DNA of 64,000 bases from Hybos culiciformis (lineage: Eukaryota > Arthropoda > Insecta > Diptera > Hybotidae), in NCBI GenBank assembly GCA_964007475.1, contig OZ023273.1, positions 66,151,560-66,215,559 on the forward strand. Reading direction: 5' to 3'. This document shows positions 33,401 to 48,400 of the stretch, in pieces. The translations under genes were made by a program, and so were the position numbers. Each line of letters starts with the position of its first letter. The first letter of the stretch is position 1. The notes under the pieces are model-generated. The model saw nothing but the letters and a program-made list of their open reading frames with translations. It had not been told where the DNA came from and ran no database searches.

Positions 33401-36400
33401 TGTTTATTAATGGTGCATTTATTACTATAATGTAGCTTCAAAAATTATAATATATAAATAGAGAGAGTATTTTTTAATATTAATTTAAAATTAATTAAAA
33501 AATTAATTTTTACTAAAGCTTAATCTTTCTCTACTTAATAGAATGTAGTTTTTTATTTTATGTAAAATTCAGTGAAAAATAATAAATTCAACTATAAAAA
33601 AAATGAAAAGGTTTAAGATTATTAACAGTTATGAATAATTCTTAAAACTGGGTGTTTTTAATGTTATTAAAATGTTATATTTTGTTAGAAATAATTTATA
33701 ATTCAAAAGAGAGACTCTTTCGCTTAATTATCTTTAAAAAATGTTGTTCAGCTTCAAAATTTAATTTTTAAGCTTTTTTATAAGTTTCAATAAAAAAACT
33801 TGTTCAAAATCTTCATTTAATAAAAGATATGCAAAAAATTAAATTTTAGTGACAAAAATACCTAATTTTTTTTTTTTTTAATTTATAAAACACTCTGTAC
33901 GTATTGTAAAATTAATATTATAATTCAATTTATAATTTCTAAACACCCTTAAGATACATCATGCACTCTTTTCACGATTTTTCTCTTTTATGTGCTTCTT
34001 ATCTTTCCGATTTGTTATTTTATATATATATATATGTATACATAGATTTTTTTTGTTTGGTGTTTATGTAGGTATGCAATAATTTCATTCAAAAATATTA
34101 CTATGCACCTTTATGAAATTTACTATTCTTTTCTTTTTTTTTAAATAAATTATCTTAATGTATATATAATAATAACTCGCCGACAAAATACTTTTAATTT
34201 TCTTTCCACACTGGAAGCAAGAGAATAAATTCAAATACTTAAAATTAAAAGGTTTTAACAAATTAATTTTATTAAAATGATTTAATGATTTAAGGAAAAT
34301 ATGTAATCTTAATCTATGTATTATCAAATAAATCTTACTGCCTAAATGAATTTTATAGTAAATCGGCATTCTCTTTATACAAATTTTTTGTTTGCTCCAT
34401 TTTTCTAGATTTTTGAATCTATCTACAAATTACTAAAATGAAATTTAAAGTACTTTCATTCGAATTTCGGTTGCTATAGGAAAATAAGTCGAAATTGTTT
34501 TTTTATTTTGTTGTTTGACATTTTATATTGATACTTTTTTTTATCGGTTTCAGAAATTTTTCTTAATTTTCTTTATTTGCATATTTAAGACTAATTTCAA
34601 CAGTTAAGAAAATAAAATAAGTGAATTTACATTTTTTTCTTCTCATAAACCTTATAATTCTAAATATCGAAATATGTTGTGTGCATGCACTTAAATCTAC
34701 TTTGGTGGAAGAATAAAGGGGAATCGCAACAAGTCTCTATTAGTGTTTTCAACATTAAAAATAAATAAATAAAAAATGTATTTACTTTGCATATATTTAT
34801 ATCTTTTTAAGTTTCTTTTATTTCCAGCTAAAAACATTATTATTTTTATTTCATTCAGTATCACTGGAACCATTGACGGTGATCGTGTTCTAAAAAGATT
34901 TTAAATAAATTTTCTTGTTTTTATATAATTTTTTTTTTTGTATAACGTTGGATTCAAGTTTTTGAATTTATTAAGCCGCGATTATAAAAAAAAAAGTCGG
35001 TTAATCACAAAAATATTTATAAGAATAATATTTTAAATTTTGTTTCCAATGAATTGATTATAATTGAATATGCAAACGAAATATTTTAATAAAAATAAAT
35101 AAATAAATTTAATTTTTTAGTGAATTAAGATTTTCGAAGTTTGGTGTATTTTTTTATTTATTTTCTATTTTAAAAGATAGGTATTAGTTCTTAAAAACTT
35201 ATATCGAAATGCTATAATTATTATTTGAAAAAAACTTAATCAAAACCGCTTTTAATTTTAATTCAATTTAAAAATAGATTTACTTTACACTTTACATGAT
35301 TTATTTGGCGGTTAGTTGTAAATAATTCTTAATTCGACACATATATGTTTTATACAAATTTAACTATCGACAAACTTAAGGTTTTTGACCAATCGGCGAA
35401 TTTTGATACATTTGTTTCAATCAATATTTTCGACAATTTTATTATTTCTTTAAACGTCCAATCATATGTATTTCGTACTTTCATTATTTTCAATTAATTT
35501 CATTATCTAACATTTAATGGTATTAAGATTATATAATTTCACATTAAACAAAAAAATTATAGCGATTAAGAATAAAAAAATTCCCAGGCTCTGTAATAAA
35601 ATACATGTAAATATATTATGTGTGTATTACATAAATATGTATACCTACGTATATTGTAATATTATTCTAATCTTCCGATATATGTATACATAATTTTTAT
35701 TTTGTGTAAGTGAAACATAAATTTAAATTAATAACCTGAAGCTAAAATTCCAAGGAGTGTATATGCTATGTGTTGGAATTAAAGTGGTACCTTAAAAATG
35801 AAAATAAATCAATTTTATGCAATTATTTATCATATGCATGATAATTTGTTAACTGAATGAAAATATAATCTTTTTTTTTTATTTTATTTCTTTTACATTA
35901 TTTATTCTCTTTGTAAAATAATACGTAATTCTATTTATAAGTATGCATATAAGGAAAAAACAAAAAGTATGCAAAATATTTGTGTCAGAAGGTGGAAAAT
36001 GTTAGACAAAAACTAAAATAATATTATTCTATTCACTTTAAACAAACAAAACTTCAATTAATATCTAAAAAAAAATGTCAACAAAGATAATGTACCTAAC
36101 TACATTTACGTATTTCTATTTTGTTTGGACAAAAAGAAAATTCTATATATTATTATTGCGATTTCAAAATTTATTTAAAAAAAAAAAACAAATCTATCAT
36201 AATGATAATGTTCTATGACAATGTTAATACATATATTTATTTAAAAAGAAGAAGCAAAATCATTATAGTTTATGCATTTCTAATTTTTACTTCTTTCCTT
36301 CTTTGCATTAATTTTTTTTTTAATTTAATTTAAATTTGAACCAAACTTAATAAAGTCGAAATATTTAAAAAATATTTAATATTATAGTATAGTACCTTTT

Positions 36401-39400
36401 CAGTTTCGTTGGTTTTTTTTTATTAGATCCTTATTCGATCTTTTATGATTGTTTTTTAAGTTTAGTACAAAATAAATCAGTTTGAAGTATCGATTTCTTA
36501 ATGTGCTAGTACACCGCAACGTTCCTTCGAATATTTAAAGTACACTAACCGGCACCTGTTCTGCTGTTTTAGGTTTTATCTATTTTGGTTAAAATGATGC
36601 ATAACACAAATAAGAATTACGAAGTTTTGAAATTTTAGTACTGTTTAATTAATTCATTAGTTCGAAACTTTCTTTTCTGGCAATCCAAATACTTTGTTAA
36701 CTAAAAATAGAATTTTTTATTTTAAAAATACCAAACTAAATTTCGAAAATATAATTCAGCTGATCATTTAAAAATTTCGTTTAGCATATAAGTATATAAT
36801 AACTTTGCAATATATATACAAATAATACAAAAAATTTCATATGATAATATTAAATTGTTGAATTTTTTTTTAATGCAGGAAAATAAACAAACTAAAGCAA
36901 ATATACAAAAATAAAGTGTAACGTGCTTAGTTAAACTGATATTTTTTAAATTCAATAAATAGTGTAAACTTGTTAAAAAATTAACAAATATTGCAATCCG
37001 TCTTAACTTGTGAATATAAATATTTCAATTTTAAAAGTGGATTAAAAAAAATAAATTAAAGATACATATATGTATCATAATTTTGTTTTAACACACATTC
37101 TATTATAAAAAATAAAATAAATGAAATGCAAAAAAAAAAAATACAATAAAAATCAAATAAATTTAAATAAGGAGCTTCCTGAAATCTTCAAAATTATATG
37201 CAAATAATTCAATAATTTAAAATTTTTGTTTTATTCATATTAATATTGTTATTGATAAATTTTATGATTATGTTATAATTTTTAAAGTAGTATATGATTC
37301 GAATTTTTCCGCCGCATATTTTAATAAAAAAAAATTTCTTGTCTACATAAAATGAATTGTATACAATTATATGTATACAGTGGACTCGTTGAACATTATA
37401 ATATATATGTAATATAATATTGAGTTCAATTTTATTTAAAGTTTCAGATTTTTTCGAGTTTGAGGCATCTGAAAATATTTTATGTCGCAGAAATTAACCA
37501 ATACCTGCCATTTGAAATTGAATTTAGATAATTTTAGAACTTTGAATTTGATGATCGCTTCGATAAGTTAATTTCTAAAATCTACGTTGTACCAAACACA
37601 ATTCAAATTGTTGATTTTTGCCCTTTTTCCTGCACATTCAACAATAATTTTTGAAACTTCTTGCATCACAAAGACAAATTCAATTATCTTTCTTAGGCAA
37701 TCTGTTGTCATTTTATTTTGTCTAATTGAATTTATGAAAATTATATCAAAATTTAATTAGTATTTTTAAAGAAGCATAGAGCTAACTTTTTAAAACTCTT
37801 AATTACATGAACTTTTTAAAACTTCTTGTTGTTGGCATCCAATGGTGATTATCGATTACAATTTATTTAAAAAAAAAATTATTTTTATGATTATTCGCGT
37901 TGCTAATACAAATTGATTCTTGTAGAATATTTTGAGTATTGGTTGAATGTGAATTTTTGTTACTTTCGATTAAGTTTTTGATTTTTATATGAAAAAAATA
38001 AGAATATGAAATTATTAATTTCGTTTTGCAAACAAGTACATATATACAATTCATTGAATGATCCATAAAATCATGATACATCAATTATACATTTATGATT
38101 TCTAATGATTTTCAATTTTTTCTTATAATAATGAAAAAGTGGTTGTAAGCGGTGAAATTTTTTTTAAGGAAAAAACCCTACTGTATAGGAATAAAAATGA
38201 ATTTGAAATTGTCGAAATATTTAAACTCGTAAGATAAGAAACTTATTATTTATCTCTATCCTATACATGTAGTGCATATACATATATAGACCTGGAAACT
38301 TCTAAAGCGATTGAGTTAAATTTTCTAGTATGTTTCTATTATTATCTAAGGAATATGTTCAAGAATCATTGATTCGACGTTTTTCTTCAAATATTCAAGA
38401 ATCGTTCAATAATTCAGCTTGTGATCAGTTACTGATTTATTAATGTGTTTATGCGCGAATCTAATTATATATTTTCTTATAATTATGTTTGTATACCAAT
38501 GAATGTAAATATTATTGGAACTCAATCCAGTTTAAAGTGCTTAAATTAAGAAAGCATACATTATTTTATACTTTTTAACTATTAAATACTTAACTTCAGA
38601 AATATTATTGGCGAGATGAAAAATAAAATTTTATATTAATATTTGATGTGTATCTATACATTAGACAACCATTATATTACATTATATTCAAGGTCATTAT
38701 ATCTAAGAAACACCTATTTATTTTTGCATTTATCAGAAACTTATAAAAATAAAATAAGTGTAGGTAAACATGAAAAATTTTTTTTTTTAATATTATAGTT
38801 TATAGTTACGTAGGCCTTTTGGATAAAAGTAATTCAAATATATTTTTTTAAAGACTTTTAATCGACATCTCTTATATCAGCGATGCAACTATACATACTA
38901 CGTCAGTGAAAGTTCAATAATACGAGTATAATATTAATTAAGTTCTTGACGTTATCAAGCAACGTTAACATGAAATTTATTATTAATTTTCTCTGTAATT
39001 ACAAGATGTGTGAATATAGAGATGGTCTAAATCTAAAACAGTTATATAGTATATGTATGTATACATGTATTTATGTGAGTACTTAGAATATTGAGTTCAT
39101 TTATATTATCCTTGAAAGTTAAAATTAATTTGATTTTTAAATATATGCCATTATTTCAACAGAAAACCAAAAAGCCATGTCAAATAGAATTTTTTAATGC
39201 AATTCGTTTTATATATTATCATTTTTTAAACATATGAATGAAGTTATGATGTTTTCATTTGGCACTCAAATAACTTGAATAAGGTCATTATATTTTCTTC
39301 AACAATTTTTTTTTTATCTTATTATATTAATTATTATTCTTTCCACCTTTGACAGAAATAAATATATGAATATATGAATACTTATTGCATTGGTGGTTAT

Positions 39401-42400
39401 TAAATTTTAGTGCATTTACACCTTTTCTTGATCATCACATGATTTATGAAATTTATTTACCTACTATAATATAAAAACAAGCATTATGTGTGTATTGGTC
39501 TTCTTCAAAAAAAAAATAAAATAAAAGAAATAAAATTACAAAATTTATTTAAATTTTCTTTCATTTAAAATTTTTTTATAGCCAGTTCATAACATAACAA
39601 TCTTAAATAGTCCACCCAATGAAATATTAACAAGAGAAACGTTGTAAATTTTATCGATTTTCTATGATGAAAATCATTCAGATAACAGATACAGATACAT
39701 ATTGCGAAAGAATCTAAAATAAATATTTTTATGTATGAAAATGTTAAAAAATTTTCGTAAACATAAATGTGGACATATTTTAATGTAAAAATATATTGCT
39801 TACTTGATAGTTATTAAAAATTTGTTTGGTGATGTCATGAAAATGTCATAACGTTAAGTACATTTGCATTGGAAATATTTAGACGTGTTGATTATGAATT
39901 ATTTATTCTGGAATAAATAATCCTGAAATTTTTTTTTACGATATTTTAGATTTATGCCTATATATATGATAGTTGGTTTTATTATATTTCCTGTTAACGT
40001 ATGGGCTTCTTATAAAGTGATTTGTATTTTTCTAACTTAAAAAAAACCTTTTTTTTTTTTTTAATTCGTTAATTATACCTTTGAGTTTTCCTTATTTTTA
40101 TAAATATTCGTCTTTAATGATGACTTACTTTGAAATTTTTTTCAATGACTTTGTTACTACTTATAAGTATATAAATTTTTATCGGTTTTTGTTTTAACAA
40201 AAGTCATTAAACTTTACTCGTATATTTGTATTTACGTCCGTTTGCACGATCAAAGACAATTTCCTTCCACAAAATAAAAAATAAACAATGAATTTTTATT
40301 ATTGAATTTTACTATTGATTGATAAAGCTTACATACATATATAACATAAGTGTATAATAAAGAAGAATTATATTTTTCGATTTCTTTTAACGCTATTCAA
40401 TCGCATGCATTTATAATGGGTATAAAAAATAAATCTCCAGTGACGAAATGAAGTTACGATTTATTATACCATCAATAGTCTTTTTTTTAATTGCCTCATT
40501 TAGCTCATCTATAAACGACCAACCTCTATTTTCTATTCAACAGACCTAATACGCATTCTACCATAGTATTATTTTCTACTTTCAATATTTTTTTTTTTTT
40601 GTATGTAGTTGAAACGATTTAGTTTTGTGAATGAAAAGTGTTAAAATTATCGATAAGTTTAATCAATTATCGATAAGTTTTAATTAACCCCCAATTAGTA
40701 ATTTGACTAATTTTGTAAAACGCCTGAATGTCGATTAATATTCACTTACTAGACATAGACATAGAATTCACATCATTATTATTACAATATTGAATCAACA
40801 TTAATTGATCTGTATATGCACGAAATTCAAATTTAATATGTATATATTTATGAAAATTTACATCGTAATTTGTCTACCACCATATCTTTTTTACTTCCTA
40901 CATAAAATTATTGAAAGATATAATATTATATAAGTATTTTTGTACATATATGCAGTTTTTTTTTTTTTAATATATAAAGTACTTTTTTCTTTTTTGTCCA
41001 AAAATAAACGCAATATTATATTATAATATTTATTTTGTTCATTTTACAATTTTTTTTATATATACTGAAATTGATACTAAGAATAGACGTCAGAATTAAA
41101 CTTGGCTTTGATTTAATAAAAGAAAAAAACCCAGAAAACTTTTATAAATAAAAAATAATTTATTTTACTATTTATTTGTACATATTCTGAATATTATTTA
41201 CTTGAAAATCAAAACATTATGAAGATTTTATATTATTCCCAACATATTAAATAAAATATATTTATAAAATTATTATATTGTATTGTCTAAGTCTATAGAA
41301 ATGTGTAAACAAGAAAAATTGTGACTTGAAGTTAAGCGAGGTTATTCATGTTCGAACTAAAGAATTTCCGAGGGATTCAATGACAATTAAATAAGAAAAT
41401 AAAATATTAATAATTTTTGTTAAAATACTGAAATTTTAATTTTCTATCATTCTCTTCGTACAACATACAATTTTCAGTTCACTTATGAAATTGAAAGAAC
41501 TTTCCTACTCTGATTTAGTAACTATTAAAATTTAAAAACTCTCTTTAAAAGATAATTGTAATTTAATTTTTTTTATATTCTGAAGTAACAATGAAGATAA
41601 TTTCCAACATCACTTAGAAATTGAACTTTTCGAACGAAAATTCGGAATGGTAGCACAAAAAATTTTAAAATATTTAATCAGATCGCATAAGTCTATTATA
41701 TAAACAAATATACTGTGATGATGATTTTACTTAAATGAAACACGGTCATTAAGTCTTTAAGCAATATATTTTTATTAAATATTGGAATTAAAAAATAATA
41801 AAAAATAAAATCTTTAAAAACATATGACTTCATTCAAACCTTGATCAATATACCTTAACAATTAATTAATTATTTTGTTAATCAAAAAAGCTTAAATATG
41901 ATGAACACATGTGTAAAAAATTTAATTTGTTATTTATTTATTCTTATTTTTTTTTTGTATTTATAAAATCTTTATGACTGAAGCGTTACATGCACTACAG
42001 TTAATTTACGATATATAAATTAATATCTTGTTTATTTATTTTAATTTATAAAAATCTTCCAACTGTTAAATTAGAGGGTCGTATTTGCTTTTATTATACA
42101 CAGTTTAATAAAAAAAAAATGTAATTAGATAGTTTAATATTATTAATTTGTCGCCTGCAAGTCTTTGAATTACAAAATAAAAACTTTTTGTTTATTTATA
42201 ATACTAGAAAAATTTTTTCTAAGCGTTATCAGTCTCAATTTAAAGTATACCTTTACTTGTGTATTATATTGTGTTCGCATTAGTGAAATATTAGTAGAAT
42301 ATTCGGAAATCCGAAATATTTTTTAAATTTAAAAAATATCAAACTGTACCTCATAAATGAAGTATGGTGCTCATTTTCAACATTTCAGCTTGGTCACAAT

Positions 42401-45400
42401 CAGGGTCTTAATACATTTTAAGTTCCTCCAATAACCTTATACCAATACCATTTAGTAAAAATCCAGACCCTAGTCCGAATTCTTGGGCTGTAACATTTTT
42501 TTTAAATCCCGGTAAGCGAAATCTATCTATCATAATACTAATTTTCATTAAAAAATTCTTTAGACCCTGGGCTGGTTGAGAGCTTCTTACTCAGAAATCC
42601 GAAATGATAGAATCTCTCTTGTTAAAAGTGACGGAGATTATACTTATGTTTTTGCATTCAAAGAACAAAAATCGATTGGATGATTCATTGTTACAAGCAT
42701 TTTAGTGGCGTACGGACGGGCCGAACGGATGGACCAACATTGAATGAAACATACAGTCCGTTTTTTAAATTTTGATAGGAAACAGGCTTTAAATGGGAAA
42801 TGCGATATTTTCATTTTATATTTTACTTATTCATTTACTCTTTATCAAATAGTTGTTTCTCGTACTTTTTCCAATTATTAACAGCTATTTTTGACTTATG
42901 ATTTGAAAATTTTTTTTTTTTGTCAAAGTGCAAAAAATTGCGATGCCACTTATGCAGTACGAAAGCCAATCATAAATCCAGACGAAAAATGACATTTGAA
43001 TATTTTTTGTTGCTATTGAATAGTTAAGTATTCAACACACATAATTATTTCCCACATTATTACAACTTTAATTGAATCAAATTTTTTTAAAGCCTTCGAA
43101 AGAAATCAAGTTTAATGTTTTTTTCGTTTATTTTTTTTTAACAACACAAACTTAATTTATTGATAAATTCCAGTTCGAGATGAGAATCGAACCCACGATC
43201 CAACACGCCGTACAATAATAGTAATACCATTACACCGTGACGGTCAGTTTTGACCCTTAGAATCATTTGTTAACAAAAGGAAAGAAATTCAAGAAAAATA
43301 GTTTTTAATCTTACGTAAAGTTAAATTTTTTATAATTAATTTGAGATAAATTTCCTTTCTTCCTATAAAATAAAATACTTTTATATTTCAATTGCACTTT
43401 AGATAATATTCAATTTCGCTTTCAATCAATCTTTCTGTCAACAAAATTAGTTATATATATGTGTGTTATTCCAGTTCTTAAACATCGACCACGTATTAAT
43501 TTATAATTCTCATTGCTAATACTAGTTTTTTTTCTACTTTAATCTCATTAAAAAAAAAATTCTCCATATATGTAATAGAGGTGACATCTAAATAAATTCA
43601 TTACATAAATTTATTTTTCAATCATCAGACGCCCTAAAAATTACAATTTTAAAATAAAATTTTAAACAAAAATTAAAAAATAGTTGGTTCTTTCTAGCTT
43701 AGGTCTTTAGCATATATTTTTTAAATTTTACTACAAAAGTTTTTGTTTAATAGAGTTTTGATTATTTAGAAATTAAATTTGCTTTGTCCATTGAGATCTA
43801 GATATGAACTCATCAGACATCAGAATAAACATTACTTTTGTGAGTTCTCTTTTAACATGGACATTACAACCATTTAATTTAAATTTTTGAATTAATTTTT
43901 CCTTGCTATATGTTAAATCTTAAATAATTTTTGAAGTTACGAGTCGTACTGCCCAAAGTTTGGTCAGTTAGTTAAACGAATAAAACAAAACAAAAAATAG
44001 CAAGATCAAAATTTAAAAATGTCGCAAATTTCAAATTTTTATTAAAATTTCAATTACGTGGCCTTAATTAAATTGCTTAGTATTTGTTCAACTTTAGCAA
44101 AGAAATTTTGGGACTAAGAGAAATGTTAGGATTTGAATTTTTTGAATTCGAGTCGAGTTGAATAGTGCAACGAAAAGTAGTAACTACCAAAAAAAAAATG
44201 TAGCTATTTATATTAAAAGTTAACTTTTTAAACTTTAGAAGAGGATGCATGTTTTTATTAATACGTATTGACATGCAGTACATTTTTAAAAGATTAAAAA
44301 AAGCTTATATATTTAATAGCCGTGACCTTCTTGAAATTAGAATTATTCTCAACAAATCTATGACAGTGTGATTGTAGTTAAAAAATGCTAAGAAGTAAAA
44401 ATTTATAATTAATTAACATTTTCTTAAAAATGTATTAGCATTGAAAGTGTTTTTATTTATTAATTTTTTTTTTACAATAAAAGGACAAAGTTGACAAATA
44501 TAAATATTTTGAGGTTTTATCTCTATTTATTTACTTAAAACAATTAAGAAGTAAATTTAAGAAATTGTTAGGCTTACAAGATTTGAGGAAATTGTTTGAA
44601 AAATTTATAGTTCACATGAATTTCTGAATTAGAAGAGTTAAACAGTAAACCAGGCTTACTATATCCAGAGATAATGTGGACTTCTGGCTTCTGACTTAAT
44701 TTAAAATTTATCAATAATCAAAATAATTTTTTTTCAAATTTGATATTCATCAATTTCACAGGGATAAGGAAACAAAATAGTTTGCATAAAACATAATAAT
44801 AAACAGAAAACAAAAAAAAATTAAGAAACTTAAACATTTATAGTATATACCGTATTTTTGTTTTCTTAATTAATATTTTTATTGAGAGATATTGAGTTTA
44901 TTAAAATAAAAAAAAAAGATTATAAATGTTTTGAAATAAAAGTGTTAAAGTTAATAAAAATAAACAGTAAATAAAATAAATGTTTGTTTATCCAAACACA
45001 TTTGAGCAATCGCTCCGTTCCCCATTACAACCAGCTCTTGTTAGCTCAAAATCTGCAAAAAATCAACTAAAACCAGAAATTCATCGAGGATGTACTGGAA
45101 AAGCTCATGCTTGTGGTACAATCAAATCAAAAGTTCAATTAAATAAAAAAATTGATCATTCACACAACCATTTACAACAACAACCGCAACAGAATGGTCA
45201 CACAAGTCATCATAGGAAAAACAGCATCAGCTCAGAAACTATAAGTGATAGTGGATCTGAGAATTCATCGTGGAACTCTAATGAGCTCAGTCAACAGCAA
45301 AATAATGTTAATCGGAAACTTAGCTTGAAATCAAAAGAAATGTCAACTATATTACATTTACCACGAACACCAACACCGTCAAGAAGACGTGATGAAAGAG

Positions 45401-48400
45401 ATCGTTCTTTATCGATGAATAAGGAACGAGCTCGATTATATAGTGACGGCGATAAAGAATCAAATGCTAGTACTGAAGATAATAAGCTTACAAATTTCCA
45501 ACGTAATAGAAGCTTCCGAATAATTGGAAAAGGTCGCTCAGTTCCAAATGGAAGTACATCTAATAATAGTAGTAATGTGAATTCTGGTATTGTTGTCAAC
45601 AATGCACGTCCACCATGGCAAAGTGTATTTTCTTCACGAAATTCGGCCAGATTAATATCAACCCAAAATACGAATAAACTTGGCCATAATTTAAATAATC
45701 CCAATGGGGGACAGAATTTTACACGAAGTGGGAGCTTCAATTCACGTTTTCGTACTTCATTAAAACGGAAAGATTCAGTGAATTGGATTAATTTATACGA
45801 GAAATCATTTAGTCAACGAAACGATGGAAGCCAGTACAAAAATTTTGATAATATTATTTCAAAAAGCAAGGTAAAATGATTATTAAATAACATTATACGT
45901 AATTTACTTTTGCATTTGCTAATTGGAAAATTGTTTATTTTACTAAAATGTTTGTTTTATCAGTTGCTGTATTTGTGACAATTCATGTCAATTTTATTGT
46001 TCTTGAATTAAGATATACCAAACTATATATTAGAACTGCATACTTTATTTATTAAAATTAAGTAAACAGATAAATTAATATTTAAATTTAAATATTAGCA
46101 TCATGTAGGATTAAATAAAAACCCACTTTTTTAACTCTAATTAAAAACTTATCGCTTCACAATCCAAATTGGAATTAAAACTGATATACTTGTGTCGAAC
46201 ATAAGAATGAATTTATGGCTTGGCGCCCCAAAAAAAGACTTTCAGAAGTAAAATAGGTAAAAATTATAAAAAACGAGAGAAAAGAAATTGAATTGAAAAA
46301 AAAAAATTAATTGTTCACAACATATTATAGTTAATAGACTTAGCTTCAATCAAGGTTATATTTATTTATCTTCACTGCATAAGACAAAGTAAAACGTTAT
46401 ATGGATTTTACTATGAAAACATATTATGTCTTCACAAATTACACCACTCTTGCCCTCTTAAATCATTTGAAATTTTTTTCATTCAATACTTTATGGACCA
46501 GATTTATCATATTGAGAACAAAATGAATAACAATTTGCATTCATGTTTTTTTTTTGAGCAAGTAAATTGGGGGCATATCCCTTTTAATTTAAATCAACCA
46601 CTTTTTAAAAAATGTAGACATTTTAAGTCATTGATAACTTTTTAAATTACTCTACATTTTTTTTTCAACAAAAATTTACATAGAATAGAAATTAATTAAA
46701 AATGACATATTGCATAATTGATTTATTTGTATTCTGATTTATGTTTGTTGACATTATATAGTGTAATTGTAGAAAAAGAGCTTATTAATTTTATTGTGAT
46801 TACATACAATAAATGAAATAAAATAGTTAATTAATTTTATAACTGAAGATTTTTTGTTTCCAAAATATTCAATTTCTTATATGTACAATCTTTAAAATTT
46901 AAAGTTCTTTTAAAACCAAACGAATTATTGGAAAAAAAAATTTCTCCCATGTTATTAGTGTATATGTAACAGATTTTTCGATATGATTAATGTAAAAGAA
47001 CACAGACAAACTTATTTCGTTAATTTATATAAATTGGGTGCTAATTATTTTTTGATATGGAAGTACTAATGCGTCTAAGAACGTACAATTTATCGAACAT
47101 GTTATTTTTAATATATATGTATTTTCAATAACCCATTCATCAAATATTTTAATCATTTATATAAAATGAAAGTATAGTAGTCAAATAAAATTTAAAACAA
47201 CTTTTAGTATTCAAAGTTTTATGGTCTCTGACGATTTAATGACTAAATTGCTTCATTTTTCAAGTATTCTAGAAATGTTAATGAAAGTTTATAATCAAAT
47301 TAAAAAACTACTACATACTATAATTATAAAAATAAAATAAAAAGTATTTTCACTGCAATTTCGGGCGATTATTATAGATAGTTCTAATTTTAAGCTATTA
47401 AACTAAAAATTATCCATTATAAGGAAAAGTTTAATAACAAATTTATTAATTTCAAAATTTACTATGTTAAAAATATCAGATTATAAATTATAATGCAGAA
47501 CACAAAAAAAAAAATTCTGATATTTTTTACAAATTTTTATTGCCTTACCATACTATTTGAAAGTGTAAAAACTTAAATAACAAGTCCCATTTATATGCCA
47601 ATTCTCTCTAATTGGCCTAGAAAATAATGATTAAAAAATATAATTTTGATTTGTCTGATTAACTTAAAAAAAAAAAGTGGCGTGCAAAATAATAAAAAAA
47701 GAAAACAGTTTCACAACACACTAATTTGGTTAAAAACAAAAATTATGCATAAAAATTTAATGTGAACCACATCAAAAATCTCTTAGACTATCCCATTTCG
47801 TTTAAATAAATATGACCAATTGTTAAAATAAATTAAACATAAAATAAAATAAATTAAGTTTTAACATTTCTAATTAAGGAATGTTCTAACAATATCGTGG
47901 ATTTAAGACGTTTATGGATACTTAATTTGAGATAAGTTATTAACGATCACATAAATCTTTAATATACATCATAACCGCATTAATTACGATCTATTTTTCA
48001 TACTATGAAAAAAATTGTTTTGAAATAATAACGTTTTATCATAAAATAAGTATAAATAAGAGAAATTCATTCCACACACAAAATACAAATTAAAAAAATG
48101 AAACAAAAAATATTAAAACATATGAAATCACTATCTCATTTGGTTACTATACCAATTTGAACCAGCATAAAACGAAAATTTTAGAATTTAAACTCAAATT
48201 TCATCATATCAAAAATTACGGCTTAACTTATATAAAAAAAAAAATTTCATTACTTGGTTTTGAACTTGATTCAATTAAGCAAAATTTAAAAGCAAAATTA
48301 TAGTGAGAATCGAAATAGATATTTTTCTGTTGTTGTTTTCACAACCGTAACATAATTTTGGCATCCAAAGTAGGACCAACGAGATTTCGGGAAAAAATAA

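Noticed and set aside
34085..34369. 94-codon Ile/Lys/Tyr-rich minus-strand frame
   Set aside because: The composition is that of random AT-rich sequence; no domain pattern.
45291..45740. 149-codon open frame on the minus strand
   Set aside because: It lies entirely opposite the alternative myosin exon, whose plus-strand frame is longer, has a proper start and donor, and shows the expected composition. The minus frame is a shadow.
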